Below are positions 32,358-41,177 of a stretch of DNA of 64,000 nt, one piece after another. The notes beneath the pieces were generated by a model that saw nothing but the letters and a program-made list of their open reading frames with translations, did not search any database and was not told the origin of the DNA. The stretch comes from an uncultured Eubacteriales bacterium (GTDB taxonomy: Bacteria > Bacillota > Clostridia > Oscillospirales > Acutalibacteraceae): contig CAKSTF010000003.1 in assembly GCA_934491515.1 (NCBI GenBank), positions 1 to 64,000 of the forward strand, given 5' to 3'. The position numbers were made by a program, and so were the translations under genes. Positions within the stretch are counted from its first letter, which is position 1; every line of letters starts with the position of its first letter.

Positions 32358-32447
32358 TGGCGGAGCAGGAGAGATTTGAACTCTCGCGCCGGTTACCCGA
32401 CCTACTCCCTTAGCAGGGGAGCCCCTTCACCACTTGGGTACTACTCC
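32358..32447 (-). tRNA. tRNA-Ser (GCU anticodon); probable attachment site
   Basis: 90 nt including encoded CCA. The acceptor stem GGAGTAG pairs with CTGCTCC. A long variable arm (class II) marks tRNA-Ser, and the anticodon loop reads CTGCTAA. The 3' end faces the prophage and integrase, so the attachment core probably lies in the T-arm/acceptor half. The reconstituted tRNA is intact. Confidence 0.95.
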
Positions 32448-32465
32448 GGATATCAATTTTTAAAG

Positions 32466-32554
32466 TGGCGGAGAGGAAGGGATTCGAACCCTTGTGGCAT
32501 TGCTGCCAAACGGTTTTCAAGACCGCCTCGTTATGACCGCTTCGATACCTCTCC
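32466..32554 (-). tRNA. tRNA-Ser (UGA anticodon)
   Basis: 89 nt including encoded CCA. The acceptor stem GGAGAGG pairs with CCTCTCC, the anticodon loop is CTTGAAA, and the long variable arm (TTTGGCAGCAATGCCACAAG region) identifies tRNA-Ser. It is transcribed ahead of tRNA-Ser(GCU), 18 bp away, from one promoter. Confidence 0.95.
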
Positions 32555-32567
32555 GTGTGACCAAAAC

Positions 32568-32596
32568 ATAATATCATAAAATTTCTTAAATGTCAA
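32568..32596 (-). promoter_or_regulatory. Promoter of the tRNA-Ser pair
   Basis: TTGACA (32596-32591), a 17-bp spacer and TATTAT (32573-32568) on the minus strand lie about 14 bp before the tRNA-Ser(UGA) 5' end. Confidence 0.75.
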
Positions 32597-32667
32597 CTTG
32601 AAAGAAATCATTTTTTTTGATACTATATTTTTGTAACTAACGGGCGTAACGTTTCGGGGGAATACAA

Positions 32668-33564
32668 ATGCAAAAAACAAACGGCACGGGCGGTGCCGCG
32701 GCGGCGCTTGCCGCGAATATAATTTTCGGCTTCAGTTTTATTTTTTCTTCGGCAGCACTTAAAACGGCGCATCCCGTTACCGTCCTTGCCGCAAGATTTA
32801 CCGTTTCTTTCCTGTTTATGAGTTTGCTTTTGCTTTTAAAACTCGCACGCGTAAACTACAAAGGAAAACCTTTGGGCGGCCTTTTACTTATGTGCACAGC
32901 GCAGCCGCTTTTATATTTTTTGTTTGAACTTTACGGGCTTAAACTTACAAGTTCCGCCATTTCGGGCATAATAACAGCACTGGTTCCCGTAGTTGTAACC
33001 CTGCTTTCGGCACCCGTTCTGGGCGAAAAACCGAACCGCATACAAATACTTTGCTGCATTTTGTCCCTTTTATCCGTAACGGGAGTAAGTCTTCTCGGCA
33101 AAAGCGAGGGCAAAAGTTATCCGCTTGGTATTTTGCTGCTTTTCTGCGCCGTTATATCGGCGGCGGCGTTTAACCTTTTAAGCCGCGGACAGGCAAAAAT
33201 ATTTTCGCCGTTCGAGCGCACCTACTTTATGTTTGCGGCAGCGGCGGCAGGTTTTAACATTATCGGATTTGCCGTATTAAAAGGCGGATACACGGCGGCT
33301 TTGCTTTCGGCATTTTCAAGTCTTTCTTTTACCGTTTCGGTAATATATCTCGGTATAATTTCTTCCTGCGCGGCGTTCCTGCTTTACAACTACGCCACAA
33401 GCCGCATATCGGCAACGCGCGCGGCGGCATTTTCAAATATTCTTACCGTTATATCGGTTTTATCAGGCATACTTATTTTAAAAGAACCTTTTTCGGTATG
33501 GCAGCTGCTGCTTTGCATACCGATACTTATCGGTGTTTTCGGGGTGAATGTTTATGAAAAATAA
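32668..33564 (+). CDS. EamA/DMT-family permease
   Basis: 298 residues with about ten hydrophobic spans and an internal duplication (two EamA halves, about 8-140 and 150-290). The SSAISGIITALVPVVVTLLSAPVLGEKP block in the first half and the matching IGIFGVNV region at the C-terminus are typical. Such inner-membrane proteins export amino acids or small metabolites; the substrate cannot be told. It overlaps the SLOG-protein gene by 11 bp, which suggests cotranscription. Confidence 0.85.
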   Translation: MQKTNGTGGAAAALAANIIFGFSFIFSSAALKTAHPVTVLAARFTVSFLFMSLLLLLKLARVNYKGKPLGGLLLMCTAQPLLYFLFELYGLKLTSSAISGIITALVPVVVTLLSAPVLGEKPNRIQILCCILSLLSVTGVSLLGKSEGKSYPLGILLLFCAVISAAAFNLLSRGQAKIFSPFERTYFMFAAAAAGFNIIGFAVLKGGYTAALLSAFSSLSFTVSVIYLGIISSCAAFLLYNYATSRISATRAAAFSNILTVISVLSGILILKEPFSVWQLLLCIPILIGVFGVNVYEK

Positions 33565-34093
33565 TTCTTTTACCTGCTCTTTTACGGGGTACCGTCCGCA
33601 AAAACTTCCGTTTTCCTCCAAGCCTTGCGACCCCGCCTTTGTGGAATTTGAAAACCGTATAACCGAGACGATAATTTCGCTTGTGAATGAAGGCTGCGAT
33701 ACATTTATAAGCGGAATGGCAATGGGTTTTGATATGATTGCGGCGCAGTGCGTTTTAACCGTTAAAGAAATTATGAACAACCGCATAATAGACCTTGTAT
33801 GCGCCCTGCCGTTTACGGAGCAGGCGAAAAACTATCCGGTGCCGTGGAAAGAAAAATACGAGCGTATCCTTGAAAAATGCGACCGTGCGATACTTCTGTC
33901 CGATAATTATCACCGGTCCTGCTATATGCAGCGCAACAGATTTATGGTAGACAATTCGGATATAGTTATGACATATTATAACGGCCTGCCGGGAGGCACC
34001 AAAAACACGCTTGAATACGCCGAAAAGAAAGGACGCCGAATCATCAATCTGGCACTTCCCGCACCGGACTTTGCGGTTGACAGCAGGCGTTAA
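33554..34093 (+). CDS. SLOG-domain protein (DUF1273/YpsA-like)
   Basis: 179 residues from ATG 33554 (MKNNSFTCSFTGYRPQKLPF), with GGGGTG upstream. CSFTGYRPxKLPF is the YpsA/DUF1273 signature. The Rossmann-like SLOG fold continues with ISGMAMGFDMIAAQ, ALPFTEQAKNYP and GGTKNTLEYAEKKG. SLOG proteins are thought to bind nucleotides or nucleotide-derived signals; YpsA of Bacillus affects cell division. It is read within the permease gene end, so the two form an operon. Confidence 0.8.
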   Translation: MKNNSFTCSFTGYRPQKLPFSSKPCDPAFVEFENRITETIISLVNEGCDTFISGMAMGFDMIAAQCVLTVKEIMNNRIIDLVCALPFTEQAKNYPVPWKEKYERILEKCDRAILLSDNYHRSCYMQRNRFMVDNSDIVMTYYNGLPGGTKNTLEYAEKKGRRIINLALPAPDFAVDSRR

Positions 34094-34138
34094 AAGAATT
34101 ATAATCTTTTGCAGACGTACATGAAAGGAAAATTATAC

Positions 34139-34945
34139 ATGGGATTTTGGTATGACGGAAATAAAAACTACACCGAAAACCGCCGTGAAAAGAAGGGTAT
34201 CACCTATTATATCCGCGGCGTTGCCGAGGTAGACGGCAAACGGCTTGAGCGCTATGCCGTACACACCCATTTTATCGGCAGGGGCGAAGACCTTACGGAA
34301 ATTCTTGAAAAATATGTAAAACCTCTTTATAAAGAGGGCGACATTGTAGCCATAGGCGAAAAAGTTGTTTCGATGTGTCAGGACAACACCGTTGAGAAAG
34401 AAAAGGTAAAACTGGGATTTCTTGCAAAAACCCTTTCTAAGTTTGCGGTGCCGAACAGCGACGCGGGAATAGGAATGGGCGAACCGTACAAACTTCAGCT
34501 TGCAATAAATATGAAAGGCGCTCCCCTTATAATATGGGCGGCATTCTGCGGCGGCGTGGGCAAAATTTTCGGCAAACGCGGCGTTTTCTATAAAATAGTA
34601 GGTCAGGACATTGCCGGAATAGACGGTTTTTACGAACACTCCGCATTTGATACTTACCACGACCTTGCCGTGCTTAATCCCAAAGACCCCGACGGTGTTT
34701 GCAAAACGGTAAAAGAAAAAACCGATATGGATTGTATGATAATAGACGCGAACGACATTTCGGTTGAAATACTCGGCCGTTCGGAAGGACTTCGCATATA
34801 CAGCGAGAAGTTTTTGGAAGACAGCGTACGCGATAATCCTGCAGGACAGGACGACGAATTGACGCCCTTTATCATAATAAGAGATATAGGCGATAAAAAA
34901 GCCGAACCTTATGTTCCGATGAAAGCCAGAGAAGAACAGAAATAA
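34139..34945 (+). CDS. CofE-like (F420-0:gamma-glutamyl ligase domain) protein
   Basis: 268 residues from ATG 34139, eight bases after AAAGGAA. The N-terminus (YTENRREKKGITYYIRGVAEVDGKR) and the blocks YAVHTHFIGRGEDL, GDIVAIGEKVVSM and DDELTPFIIIRDIG fit the F420-0:Gamma-glutamyl ligase (CofE) domain found in many Firmicutes that make no F420. The enzyme family adds glutamate by acyl-phosphate chemistry. The substrate here is unknown, since no other F420 genes are in view. A strong terminator follows. Confidence 0.7.
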   Translation: MGFWYDGNKNYTENRREKKGITYYIRGVAEVDGKRLERYAVHTHFIGRGEDLTEILEKYVKPLYKEGDIVAIGEKVVSMCQDNTVEKEKVKLGFLAKTLSKFAVPNSDAGIGMGEPYKLQLAINMKGAPLIIWAAFCGGVGKIFGKRGVFYKIVGQDIAGIDGFYEHSAFDTYHDLAVLNPKDPDGVCKTVKEKTDMDCMIIDANDISVEILGRSEGLRIYSEKFLEDSVRDNPAGQDDELTPFIIIRDIGDKKAEPYVPMKAREEQK

Positions 34946-34984
34946 TACGTTTTAGGACAATCCGCGATTTTTTGACAAAAGACA

Positions 34985-35017
34985 GCGCGCCGCCCCGAAA
35001 GGGCGGCGTGCTTTTTT
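34985..35017 (+). terminator. Rho-independent terminator
   Basis: An 11-bp GC-rich stem (34985-34995 with 35001-35011, one G-T pair) and a CGAAA loop are followed by TTTTTT. It ends the permease-SLOG-CofE-like operon. Confidence 0.85.
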
Positions 35018-35049
35018 ATCCGGATATATTTTAATTTTTAAACTTCCGT

Positions 35050-35649
35050 TTACGATACCTGCGCAATAACAAGATGCGCGGAAACAGCGTCGGCACCGCC
35101 GGCAGATGTGGTAAGGGTAAGCGAACTTGACGCGGACGTCGGATTTCTTAACGCAAGAACGGAATTGGCAGTAGTTACGGGAACCAACGCCATTCCTACG
35201 ATAGTTGAGCCGCTGGCGGTATTGCCTGCCACCGTATAGGCTAATTCAGTACCGTTAAGAGTAAGCACCAACTGACCTATTGCCGAAGGTACAACATTGA
35301 AGAACACAAGATAATTTCCCGTGTTTGCAAGATTAAAGGTTGAATCGGTAAGGCGTGTTATTCCGCCGCCCGTTGCATTGTTACGCGGAAATGCAACGTT
35401 TGCGCCTGCGGCGATGGCGGTCGCGTTATCGCTGGGCATAAGGGCATAGAAATCGGCATAACTTACAAGTCCGCCTGCAGGACCCTGAGGGCCCGTTGCA
35501 CCCGTAGCGCCGGTAGCGCCTGTTGCGCCCTGAGGACCCACGGGACCGCGCGGACCTGCAGGACCCTGGCGGCAACTGTTATAATACCAGCCCGAATTAC
35601 ATCTGTTTTGACAACCGTTACATCCGTTATTGTTTGAGAAGCAGCACAT
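35050..35649 (-). CDS. Collagen-like repeat surface/exosporium protein
   Basis: 199 residues from ATG 35649, eight bases after GGAGG. The N-terminus is Cys/Asn-rich (CCFSNNNGCNGCQNRC). A short run of about 14 Gly-X-Y triplets (GPAGPRGPVGPQ, GATGATG) follows, then a beta-rich BclA-type C-terminal trimerisation domain (about 70-199). BclA-like glycoproteins coat exosporia or cell surfaces. No signal peptide is seen, which fits an exosporium protein. It is probably made during sporulation; no clear sporulation promoter could be fixed. Confidence 0.78.
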   Translation of the reverse strand: MCCFSNNNGCNGCQNRCNSGWYYNSCRQGPAGPRGPVGPQGATGATGATGATGPQGPAGGLVSYADFYALMPSDNATAIAAGANVAFPRNNATGGGITRLTDSTFNLANTGNYLVFFNVVPSAIGQLVLTLNGTELAYTVAGNTASGSTIVGMALVPVTTANSVLALRNPTSASSSLTLTTSAGGADAVSAHLVIAQVS

Positions 35650-35747
35650 TTTATTTTTCCTCCGCAAATTTTTTATTGCCGGCATCCCATTTTATGTTGA
35701 GAATGTACCGCCTGTCACAAAAAATTTGTACAAGCCGAAATAAAGTA

Positions 35748-35776
35748 TTGCTTTTATGAAAACGCAAGTGTATAAT
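35748..35776 (+). promoter_or_regulatory. Promoter for SGNH hydrolase gene
   Basis: TTGCTT (35748-35753), a 17-bp spacer and TATAAT (35771-35776). The transcript would carry a 50-nt leader to the ATG. Confidence 0.65.
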
Positions 35777-35831
35777 GACCCTGCATAACGCCATTATGCA
35801 TAACGCTCTTATCTGAAAAAGGAGAATGAAA

Positions 35832-36896
35832 ATGACGGCAAAGGATTTAAGTAACGGCTTTTCCCCTGAGACAACAATAGCGCGCGATGATACCGTGTGG
35901 ATCAATGCGCGAACAGAACCTTTCAAAATTTACGGTGTGTTTTTTGACGATACCGCAGGCAGATTTTTAAGGATGCCGCTTTCGGTTTCCGACCAGATGA
36001 ACGACCGCGTTCAGGAACTTAATACCAACCCCAGCGGCGGAAGACTCCGTTTCTGCACGGATTCCGATTATGTGGCGGTTTATGCCGTTCAGGAAAATTT
36101 TCCTCCGATACCCTGCATTACCCTTGACGCGCAGTCGGGTATGGACCTTTACGAGGACGGCCAATACTACAAAACCTTTGCGCCGAAAGCAAACTGCAAA
36201 ACGGGATTTTCGGATCTTAAAGCCACAAGCGGCGGTTTTCATGAGATTACGATAAATCTTCCCTTGCTTGACAATCTGATAGATCTTTACATAGGATTAC
36301 AGAAAGACGCCGTTGTTCTTGAGGCACCGGCATATCCCAACGAGGGCAAACCCATTGTATTTTACGGTTCAAGCATAACCCAGGGCATGGGCGCGTCGCG
36401 CCCCGGAAACACCTATGTTTCACAGGTTTGCCGCCGTTTGGGGCTTGACTTTATAAACCTCGGTTTTTCGGGCAACTGCAAGGGCGAACAGTGTGTGGCG
36501 CACCATATAGCAGGTCTGCCTATGACTGCCTTTGTGCTTGACTTCGATCACAACGTTTCTTCGCTTGATGAACTTAAAGAGCGTCACATGCCTTTCTTCC
36601 GCACGGTAAGGGCTGCAAACCCCGACCTTCCCATCGTTATGATCTCCGCACCCGACACGGCATACGGCAAAACGATAAACGTTATGGAAGAGCGCCGTCT
36701 TATTATTATAAAAAACTACGAAACGCTTGTAGCAGAGGGCGACCGCAACGTTTACTTTATCGATGGTAAAACGATTTTGGGCGACCACCCCAAAGACTGC
36801 ACGGTGGACGCGCTTCATCCGAACGACCTCGGTTTTTTCAATATGGCAAACGTAGTTGAAAAGAAACTGCGCGAAGTGCTTAAAGATATTCTGTAA
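35832..36896 (+). CDS. SGNH/GDSL-type hydrolase
   Basis: 354 residues from ATG 35832; the ATG six bases earlier is too close to GGAG. An N-terminal beta-sandwich of about 170 residues is followed by an SGNH domain: FYGSSITQGMGASRPG (block I, Ser nucleophile), LGFSGNCKGE (block II), and a C-terminal DALHPNDLGF with the catalytic Asp-His. The architecture is that of SGNH hydrolases with an N-terminal domain (DUF4886/Lip_2-like) that deacetylate carbohydrates. There is no signal peptide, so it is cytoplasmic. It has its own promoter and terminator. Confidence 0.82.
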   Translation: MTAKDLSNGFSPETTIARDDTVWINARTEPFKIYGVFFDDTAGRFLRMPLSVSDQMNDRVQELNTNPSGGRLRFCTDSDYVAVYAVQENFPPIPCITLDAQSGMDLYEDGQYYKTFAPKANCKTGFSDLKATSGGFHEITINLPLLDNLIDLYIGLQKDAVVLEAPAYPNEGKPIVFYGSSITQGMGASRPGNTYVSQVCRRLGLDFINLGFSGNCKGEQCVAHHIAGLPMTAFVLDFDHNVSSLDELKERHMPFFRTVRAANPDLPIVMISAPDTAYGKTINVMEERRLIIIKNYETLVAEGDRNVYFIDGKTILGDHPKDCTVDALHPNDLGFFNMANVVEKKLREVLKDIL

Positions 36897-36908
36897 AGAT
36901 ACTAACAT

Positions 36909-36942
36909 AAAAAAGTTCCCACGTTTTCGTGGGAACTTTTTT
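36909..36942. terminator. Bidirectional terminator
   Basis: A 15-bp perfect stem (A6-GTTCCCACG / CGTGGGAAC-T6) with a TTTT loop lies between convergent genes and ends both. Confidence 0.92.
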
Positions 36943-36950
36943 ATTGTTTG

Positions 36951-38918
36951 TTATTCTATCGCGTCGGTGCGGTAGATAAATTTTACCTTGCCGTCGGTAT
37001 TATCCGCAAGACCGGTGAAGGACTTATAATTTTTTGAAACCTCTACCGTGGCGCGCAGCCTTGTTGCGAAAAGACTTATATCGCCGCCTGTTGCCTTGCT
37101 GAGTTTATCAATACTTTTTGCTCTAAACTCCTTAATTCCGTCGGAAAGTTTGCCGGCGCCGTCTTTAAGTTCGGTTATGCCGTTTACAAGGGCGGGCGTA
37201 CCGTTTTTCATTTCGATTATGCCGCTTTGAAGTTCGGATATGCCGTCATAAAGTTTTTGTGCGCCTTCCTGCAAATCCACTGTTCCTACCTTTGCTTTTA
37301 AAACGCCTGCGGTATACTCGCAAAGACCGTTATAGAATTCATTAACGCCGTCCAGTTTTTCGATTGCGGAGTCTATGCCCGTTTTCATACTTTGTTTTGC
37401 AAGGGTTAAGCAAAGACCGTTTATTGCCGCCTTGCCTGCCGCCGTTTCGGCAGTTGCCATCGCCGTTTGAAGTTTCAGCGCGTCGGGCGCAAAGGACGCG
37501 TATTTTGTCGGATCGGTAGCGTAAAGTTTTGCGTGCGTGAGAATTTCGGAAATTTCAGCCATTGCCGCGTCCTGACCCATTGCGGCGCGCTCGTAAAGCA
37601 TATATTTTACGGCGTTATGATAAGCGCTGTCAATATTTGCGGCGGTGAGTTTTTTATCAAGTTCGGCATTTGCGATGCCGATAAGTTCCTTTTTCTGGGT
37701 ATCGTCGGGGTCTTTTATAACATTTTCAAGTACGGTTTTGTAGTTTTCTTTTGTAAGTTCCGGCAGCGTTATGCCGTAGCCCGCTACGGTATCGTGCACT
37801 GTCTTAAGAACGGAATCGTAAATCTGTGAAGCGCCGCCTTTAAGTTCTTCGTTCTTATCGGTAAGTTCGGTAAGACCTTCAAGAAGTTCCGTAACTCCGC
37901 CCTTTAAATCGCCGCCGCCTGCTTTAAGTGCCGCAGCGCCGTCGCTCATCTTATTTATGCCGGAAACAAGAGTTCCCGATTTTTGAAGCAATGTGCAAAG
38001 TCCGCCGTAAAGCGCGCTTGAACCGCTTGTCAACTGCTGCACGCCCGATTCGATACTTTTACCTACTGCCGTAATATCATCGGAAGCCGCCGTATCGATT
38101 TTGCTGAAAAGTTCGTTTGTGGCTATTGTAACCGTGTTGCTCATCTTAAAGTTTTTAACGGTCGCCTTAATTTCAACATATTCCGGTATGTTTATATCGT
38201 TTTTGTTTACATTCAGGTTATCCGCAAGACCGGGAAGCGCGATTCCCACGGCGAAAGAACGGTTGCCGTCGTTTATCATTCTGCCGTTTGTTACCTCGAT
38301 ATCGCTGAAAACGTCGTTATCGAGCACCGCACCCGTCAGCATAAGGAAAGGCACATATATTCTTTCGGGGTTTCCGTTGATGGTTACCGTTTCGTACTGG
38401 TTATTCTTATAGTCGTATCTTATAGTTACCTTGCCGCTTTTTCCCTTTATTTCTTCGGGAGAGACCGTTTTGCCGTCAAGCGTGTATGTAACGCCCAAAT
38501 TTACGGGAAGTTCCTTTTCCACATTGCCTTTGCAGTAGATATCGTTGCCTTTCGCGTCCCAGACGCGCATATTGTCGCCGTTCATAACGTAACTTTCTTT
38601 ACCCTTTACGTTTTCGGCGTCCGCAATAGCGGCGGTATCTACAATTTTGTCGCTTTTAAGATTATTTTTTATCCAATCGCTTACTATAATCTTCTGCACG
38701 CTACCGTCCGCACCTGCGATAACATATACCGACTCATCTTTTGTAACAGCCGTTTCGCTCTGTTCGGTTTTCTGAACCTTTGCGGAGGTGTTTTCGGCCT
38801 TTACATCGGGTGTTTTTTGAAGCGCGTAAACCGCACCCGCCGCAGCACCCAAAACCATAAGCACCGATAATGCGATAGCAGTGGGTTTTGTGAATATCTT
38901 TTTCATAAAACTGTTCAT
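36951..38918 (-). CDS. Membrane-anchored heptad-repeat protein (YhgE/XXXLXXG type)
   Basis: 655 residues. One N-terminal transmembrane anchor (about 13-32) is followed by a beta-rich extracytoplasmic domain and helices with X-X-X-Leu-X-X-Gly heptads in two blocks: about 285-355 (GSSALYGGLCTLL, GINKMSDGAAALKAGG) and 550-600 (QKLYDGISELQSGI). Such repeats occur in proteins partnering MMPL/Pip exporters. Its start overlaps the MMPL stop (ATGA), so the two are coupled. A periplasm-like adaptor or wall-contact role is likely; no enzymatic motif is visible. Confidence 0.78.
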   Translation of the reverse strand: MNSFMKKIFTKPTAIALSVLMVLGAAAGAVYALQKTPDVKAENTSAKVQKTEQSETAVTKDESVYVIAGADGSVQKIIVSDWIKNNLKSDKIVDTAAIADAENVKGKESYVMNGDNMRVWDAKGNDIYCKGNVEKELPVNLGVTYTLDGKTVSPEEIKGKSGKVTIRYDYKNNQYETVTINGNPERIYVPFLMLTGAVLDNDVFSDIEVTNGRMINDGNRSFAVGIALPGLADNLNVNKNDINIPEYVEIKATVKNFKMSNTVTIATNELFSKIDTAASDDITAVGKSIESGVQQLTSGSSALYGGLCTLLQKSGTLVSGINKMSDGAAALKAGGGDLKGGVTELLEGLTELTDKNEELKGGASQIYDSVLKTVHDTVAGYGITLPELTKENYKTVLENVIKDPDDTQKKELIGIANAELDKKLTAANIDSAYHNAVKYMLYERAAMGQDAAMAEISEILTHAKLYATDPTKYASFAPDALKLQTAMATAETAAGKAAINGLCLTLAKQSMKTGIDSAIEKLDGVNEFYNGLCEYTAGVLKAKVGTVDLQEGAQKLYDGISELQSGIIEMKNGTPALVNGITELKDGAGKLSDGIKEFRAKSIDKLSKATGGDISLFATRLRATVEVSKNYKSFTGLADNTDGKVKFIYRTDAIE

Positions 38919-40987
38919 TCCTTTCCTGTTTTCATACCGAAAGTGGTTTTAATTATTACCTTATCAAACAGCGTAAGCAGTGCCGGAAGTATGAATATTA
39001 CACAGAACATACTTATAATAGCGCCGCGCGCCATCAGCATACAAAGAGAACTTATAAGGTCTATATCCGAATACACGGCAACGCCGAACGTTGCAGCGAA
39101 AAGACCTATGCCTGACACAAGTATTGAAGGAATAGACGAGGACAGCGCTGTTGAAACCGAATCAAACCTGCTGTTTCCGCCGTTGCGTTCCGTCTTATAT
39201 CTGGTCGTCATAAGTATCGCATAGTCTACCGTAGCGCCGAGTTGTATCGTGCTTATGCATATAGGCGCTATAAACGGCAGTGATTGACCCATATAATGCG
39301 GCAGACCCAAATTTATGAATATCGCAAGTTCTATTACCGATATCAGTATGAACGGCAACGTAAAACTCTTTTCCACAAGCGCGATGATTATAAATATCGC
39401 CGCTATTGAAACCGCGTTTACTATTTTGAAGTCGCGATCGGTGGTTTCTATCATATCTTTCATACAGGGCGCTTCGCCTATCAGCATACCGCCCTTATCA
39501 TACTTTTTAAGTATAGCGTTCAGGGAATCTATCTGAGTGTTTACCTCATCGCTTGCAACCTTGTATTCGGAGTTTATAAGCAGCAGTTCCCATTTATCGC
39601 TTTTAACTATATTTCGGATACTGTCGGGCAGTATTTCTTCGGGCACTGCGGGACCTAAAACCGATTCGAGTCCCAAAACGTATTTTACGCCTTCTACATC
39701 TTCCATTTCGTCTATCATACTTCTTACCGAAGAGGTGGGCAGGTCGGCGTCCACAAGCAGCATGTGGGTAGAGGCAATATCAAATTCATCCTTTAACTTT
39801 GAGTTTGCTATTACATACTCCATATCCTCCGGCAAACACTCGCCCATATCGTAATACACTTCGTTATTGGTCTTGCTGTATCCGTAATATGCAGGCGGTA
39901 TAAGCGCTATAAACAGCACAAGGAATACCGGAAAAATTTTTACTATTCCCTTTGAAAGTTTGGTCATATCGGGAATAATAGAGCGATGCTTTGTGACCTG
40001 AAGCGGCTTATCGCATATAAGTATAAGCGCCGGCAAAACGGTAACGCAGCCTATAACGCCCAATATTACGCCCTTTGCCATAACTATTCCGAGGTCGCGG
40101 CCTAAAGTGAAACTCATGAAAACGAGAGCCAAAAAACCTGCAACGGTTGTTATGGAACTTCCTATAACGCTTGTAAGGGTTGCGTTTATTGCCTCCGCCA
40201 TGGCGGTGTTTTTATCGGGACAGGTTTCACGCTTTTCGTTATAACTGTGCCAAAGGAATATTGAATAGTCCATTGTAACCGCCAGCTGCAGCACGGCGGA
40301 CAGTGCCTTTGTTATGTAGGATATCTCACCCAAAAACCAGTTACTTCCGAGGTTTAAAAGTATCATCATACCGATACTTGCCAGAAAAGCGAAAGGTACA
40401 AGCCAGCCGTCCAGCAGAATAAGCATTGCCGCGGTAGCGCATATTACCGCAATTGCAACATATATCGGTTCTTCCTTTTCGCAAAGGTCTTTAAGGTCGG
40501 TAACAAGCGCCGACATACCCGATACAAAGCACTGTTTTCCGCAGATTTTGCGTATCGCCTTTATGGCGTCCATTGTTACGTCCTCGCTTGTGGCGGAATC
40601 AAAAAAGACTGCCACAAGTGTGGAATCGTCGGTGTTGAACTCTTTGTATATCTTTTCGGGTAAAAGTTCCATAGGTACCGAAACATCGGCAAGCGACGAA
40701 TACCACAAAACGGAATCCACATGTTCGACTTCTTTTATCTTATCGCAAAGTTCCGCCGTGTCGCCGTCGCTCATATTCTGAACAACTATAAACGAAAAAG
40801 CGCCTTTGCCGAAGTCGTCCATAAGTTCTTTCTGACCTATTGAAGTGTCGATATCGTCCGGCAGATAATCAAGCATATCGTAGTTTATACGGGTGCTTAT
40901 CATACCGAGTACCGACGGTATCATCAAAATAAGCGCAAGAACAATAATGGTAACGCGGTGTTTTACTACCGCTTTTGCAAAACGCAT
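38915..40987 (-). CDS. MMPL/RND-family exporter
   Basis: 690 residues with two repeats, each containing one TM helix, a large external loop and a five-TM bundle. TM helices cluster at about 10-30, 180-330 and 350-375, 530-680. The proton-relay signatures TMDYSIFLWHSY and TVDYAILMTTRY are in the fourth helix of each half. MMPL proteins of Gram-positives export lipids, siderophores or peptides; the substrate is unknown. Downstream sits its heptad-repeat partner, upstream the TetR operator, and tetR follows in the same direction behind its own terminator. Confidence 0.88.
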   Translation of the reverse strand: MRFAKAVVKHRVTIIVLALILMIPSVLGMISTRINYDMLDYLPDDIDTSIGQKELMDDFGKGAFSFIVVQNMSDGDTAELCDKIKEVEHVDSVLWYSSLADVSVPMELLPEKIYKEFNTDDSTLVAVFFDSATSEDVTMDAIKAIRKICGKQCFVSGMSALVTDLKDLCEKEEPIYVAIAVICATAAMLILLDGWLVPFAFLASIGMMILLNLGSNWFLGEISYITKALSAVLQLAVTMDYSIFLWHSYNEKRETCPDKNTAMAEAINATLTSVIGSSITTVAGFLALVFMSFTLGRDLGIVMAKGVILGVIGCVTVLPALILICDKPLQVTKHRSIIPDMTKLSKGIVKIFPVFLVLFIALIPPAYYGYSKTNNEVYYDMGECLPEDMEYVIANSKLKDEFDIASTHMLLVDADLPTSSVRSMIDEMEDVEGVKYVLGLESVLGPAVPEEILPDSIRNIVKSDKWELLLINSEYKVASDEVNTQIDSLNAILKKYDKGGMLIGEAPCMKDMIETTDRDFKIVNAVSIAAIFIIIALVEKSFTLPFILISVIELAIFINLGLPHYMGQSLPFIAPICISTIQLGATVDYAILMTTRYKTERNGGNSRFDSVSTALSSSIPSILVSGIGLFAATFGVAVYSDIDLISSLCMLMARGAIISMFCVIFILPALLTLFDKVIIKTTFGMKTGKE

Positions 40988-41034
40988 ATCTTCCCCACTT
41001 TCCGCGGCGGTATACGCCGCATTTAATGTAGTAC

Positions 41035-41061
41035 TTCAACCGACGGTCAAAGTCAGTTAAA
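41035..41061. promoter_or_regulatory. Probable TetR operator
   Basis: TTCAACCGAC and GTCAGTTAAA form an inverted repeat (8 of 10 positions) around a 7-bp centre, 48 bp before the MMPL start. A -10-like TATAAT (minus strand, about 41085-41090) lies just upstream, so a bound repressor would block the exporter operon. Confidence 0.55.
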
Positions 41062-41116
41062 GTCTATTTTTCGTCCTTATTGTATTATATTTATACAGAC
41101 GCCGTTTTAAATGGTC

Positions 41117-41150
41117 AAAAAAAATCCGTTGCCGAAAAATTAGGCAACGG
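41117..41150 (-). terminator. Terminator after tetR
   Basis: An 8-bp stem (CCGTTGCC / GGCAACGG) with a 9-nt loop, followed on the minus strand by A and eight T. It ends the tetR transcript. Confidence 0.85.
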
Positions 41151-41177
41151 ACACGTTTTGCATAAATATTAGAATTT

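Larger units (their letters stand above)
1..32380. mobile_element. Prophage, right-hand part (left end outside window)
   Basis: A continuous phage gene set fills this stretch: structural genes (2-17834), replication and recombination genes (17933-28872), an immunity region (29.4-31.1 kb) and a tyrosine integrase (31198-32208). Late and early genes run leftward; repressor, membrane protein and integrase run rightward. The right boundary is placed at the 3' end of tRNA-Ser(GCU) because the integrase ends 150 bp from it and only host genes follow. The portal, the 756-aa stabilisation-type protein and the giant polyvalent protein, without any tape-measure or tail-sheath gene in view, suggest a short-tailed virion. 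That is an inference; tail genes could lie further left. No lysis genes are visible. All large frames are open, so the element may be intact. Confidence 0.93.

Noticed and set aside
36420..36908. 162-aa minus-strand frame opposite the SGNH hydrolase
   Set aside because: It is antisense to catalytic blocks of the hydrolase and crosses the bidirectional terminator.
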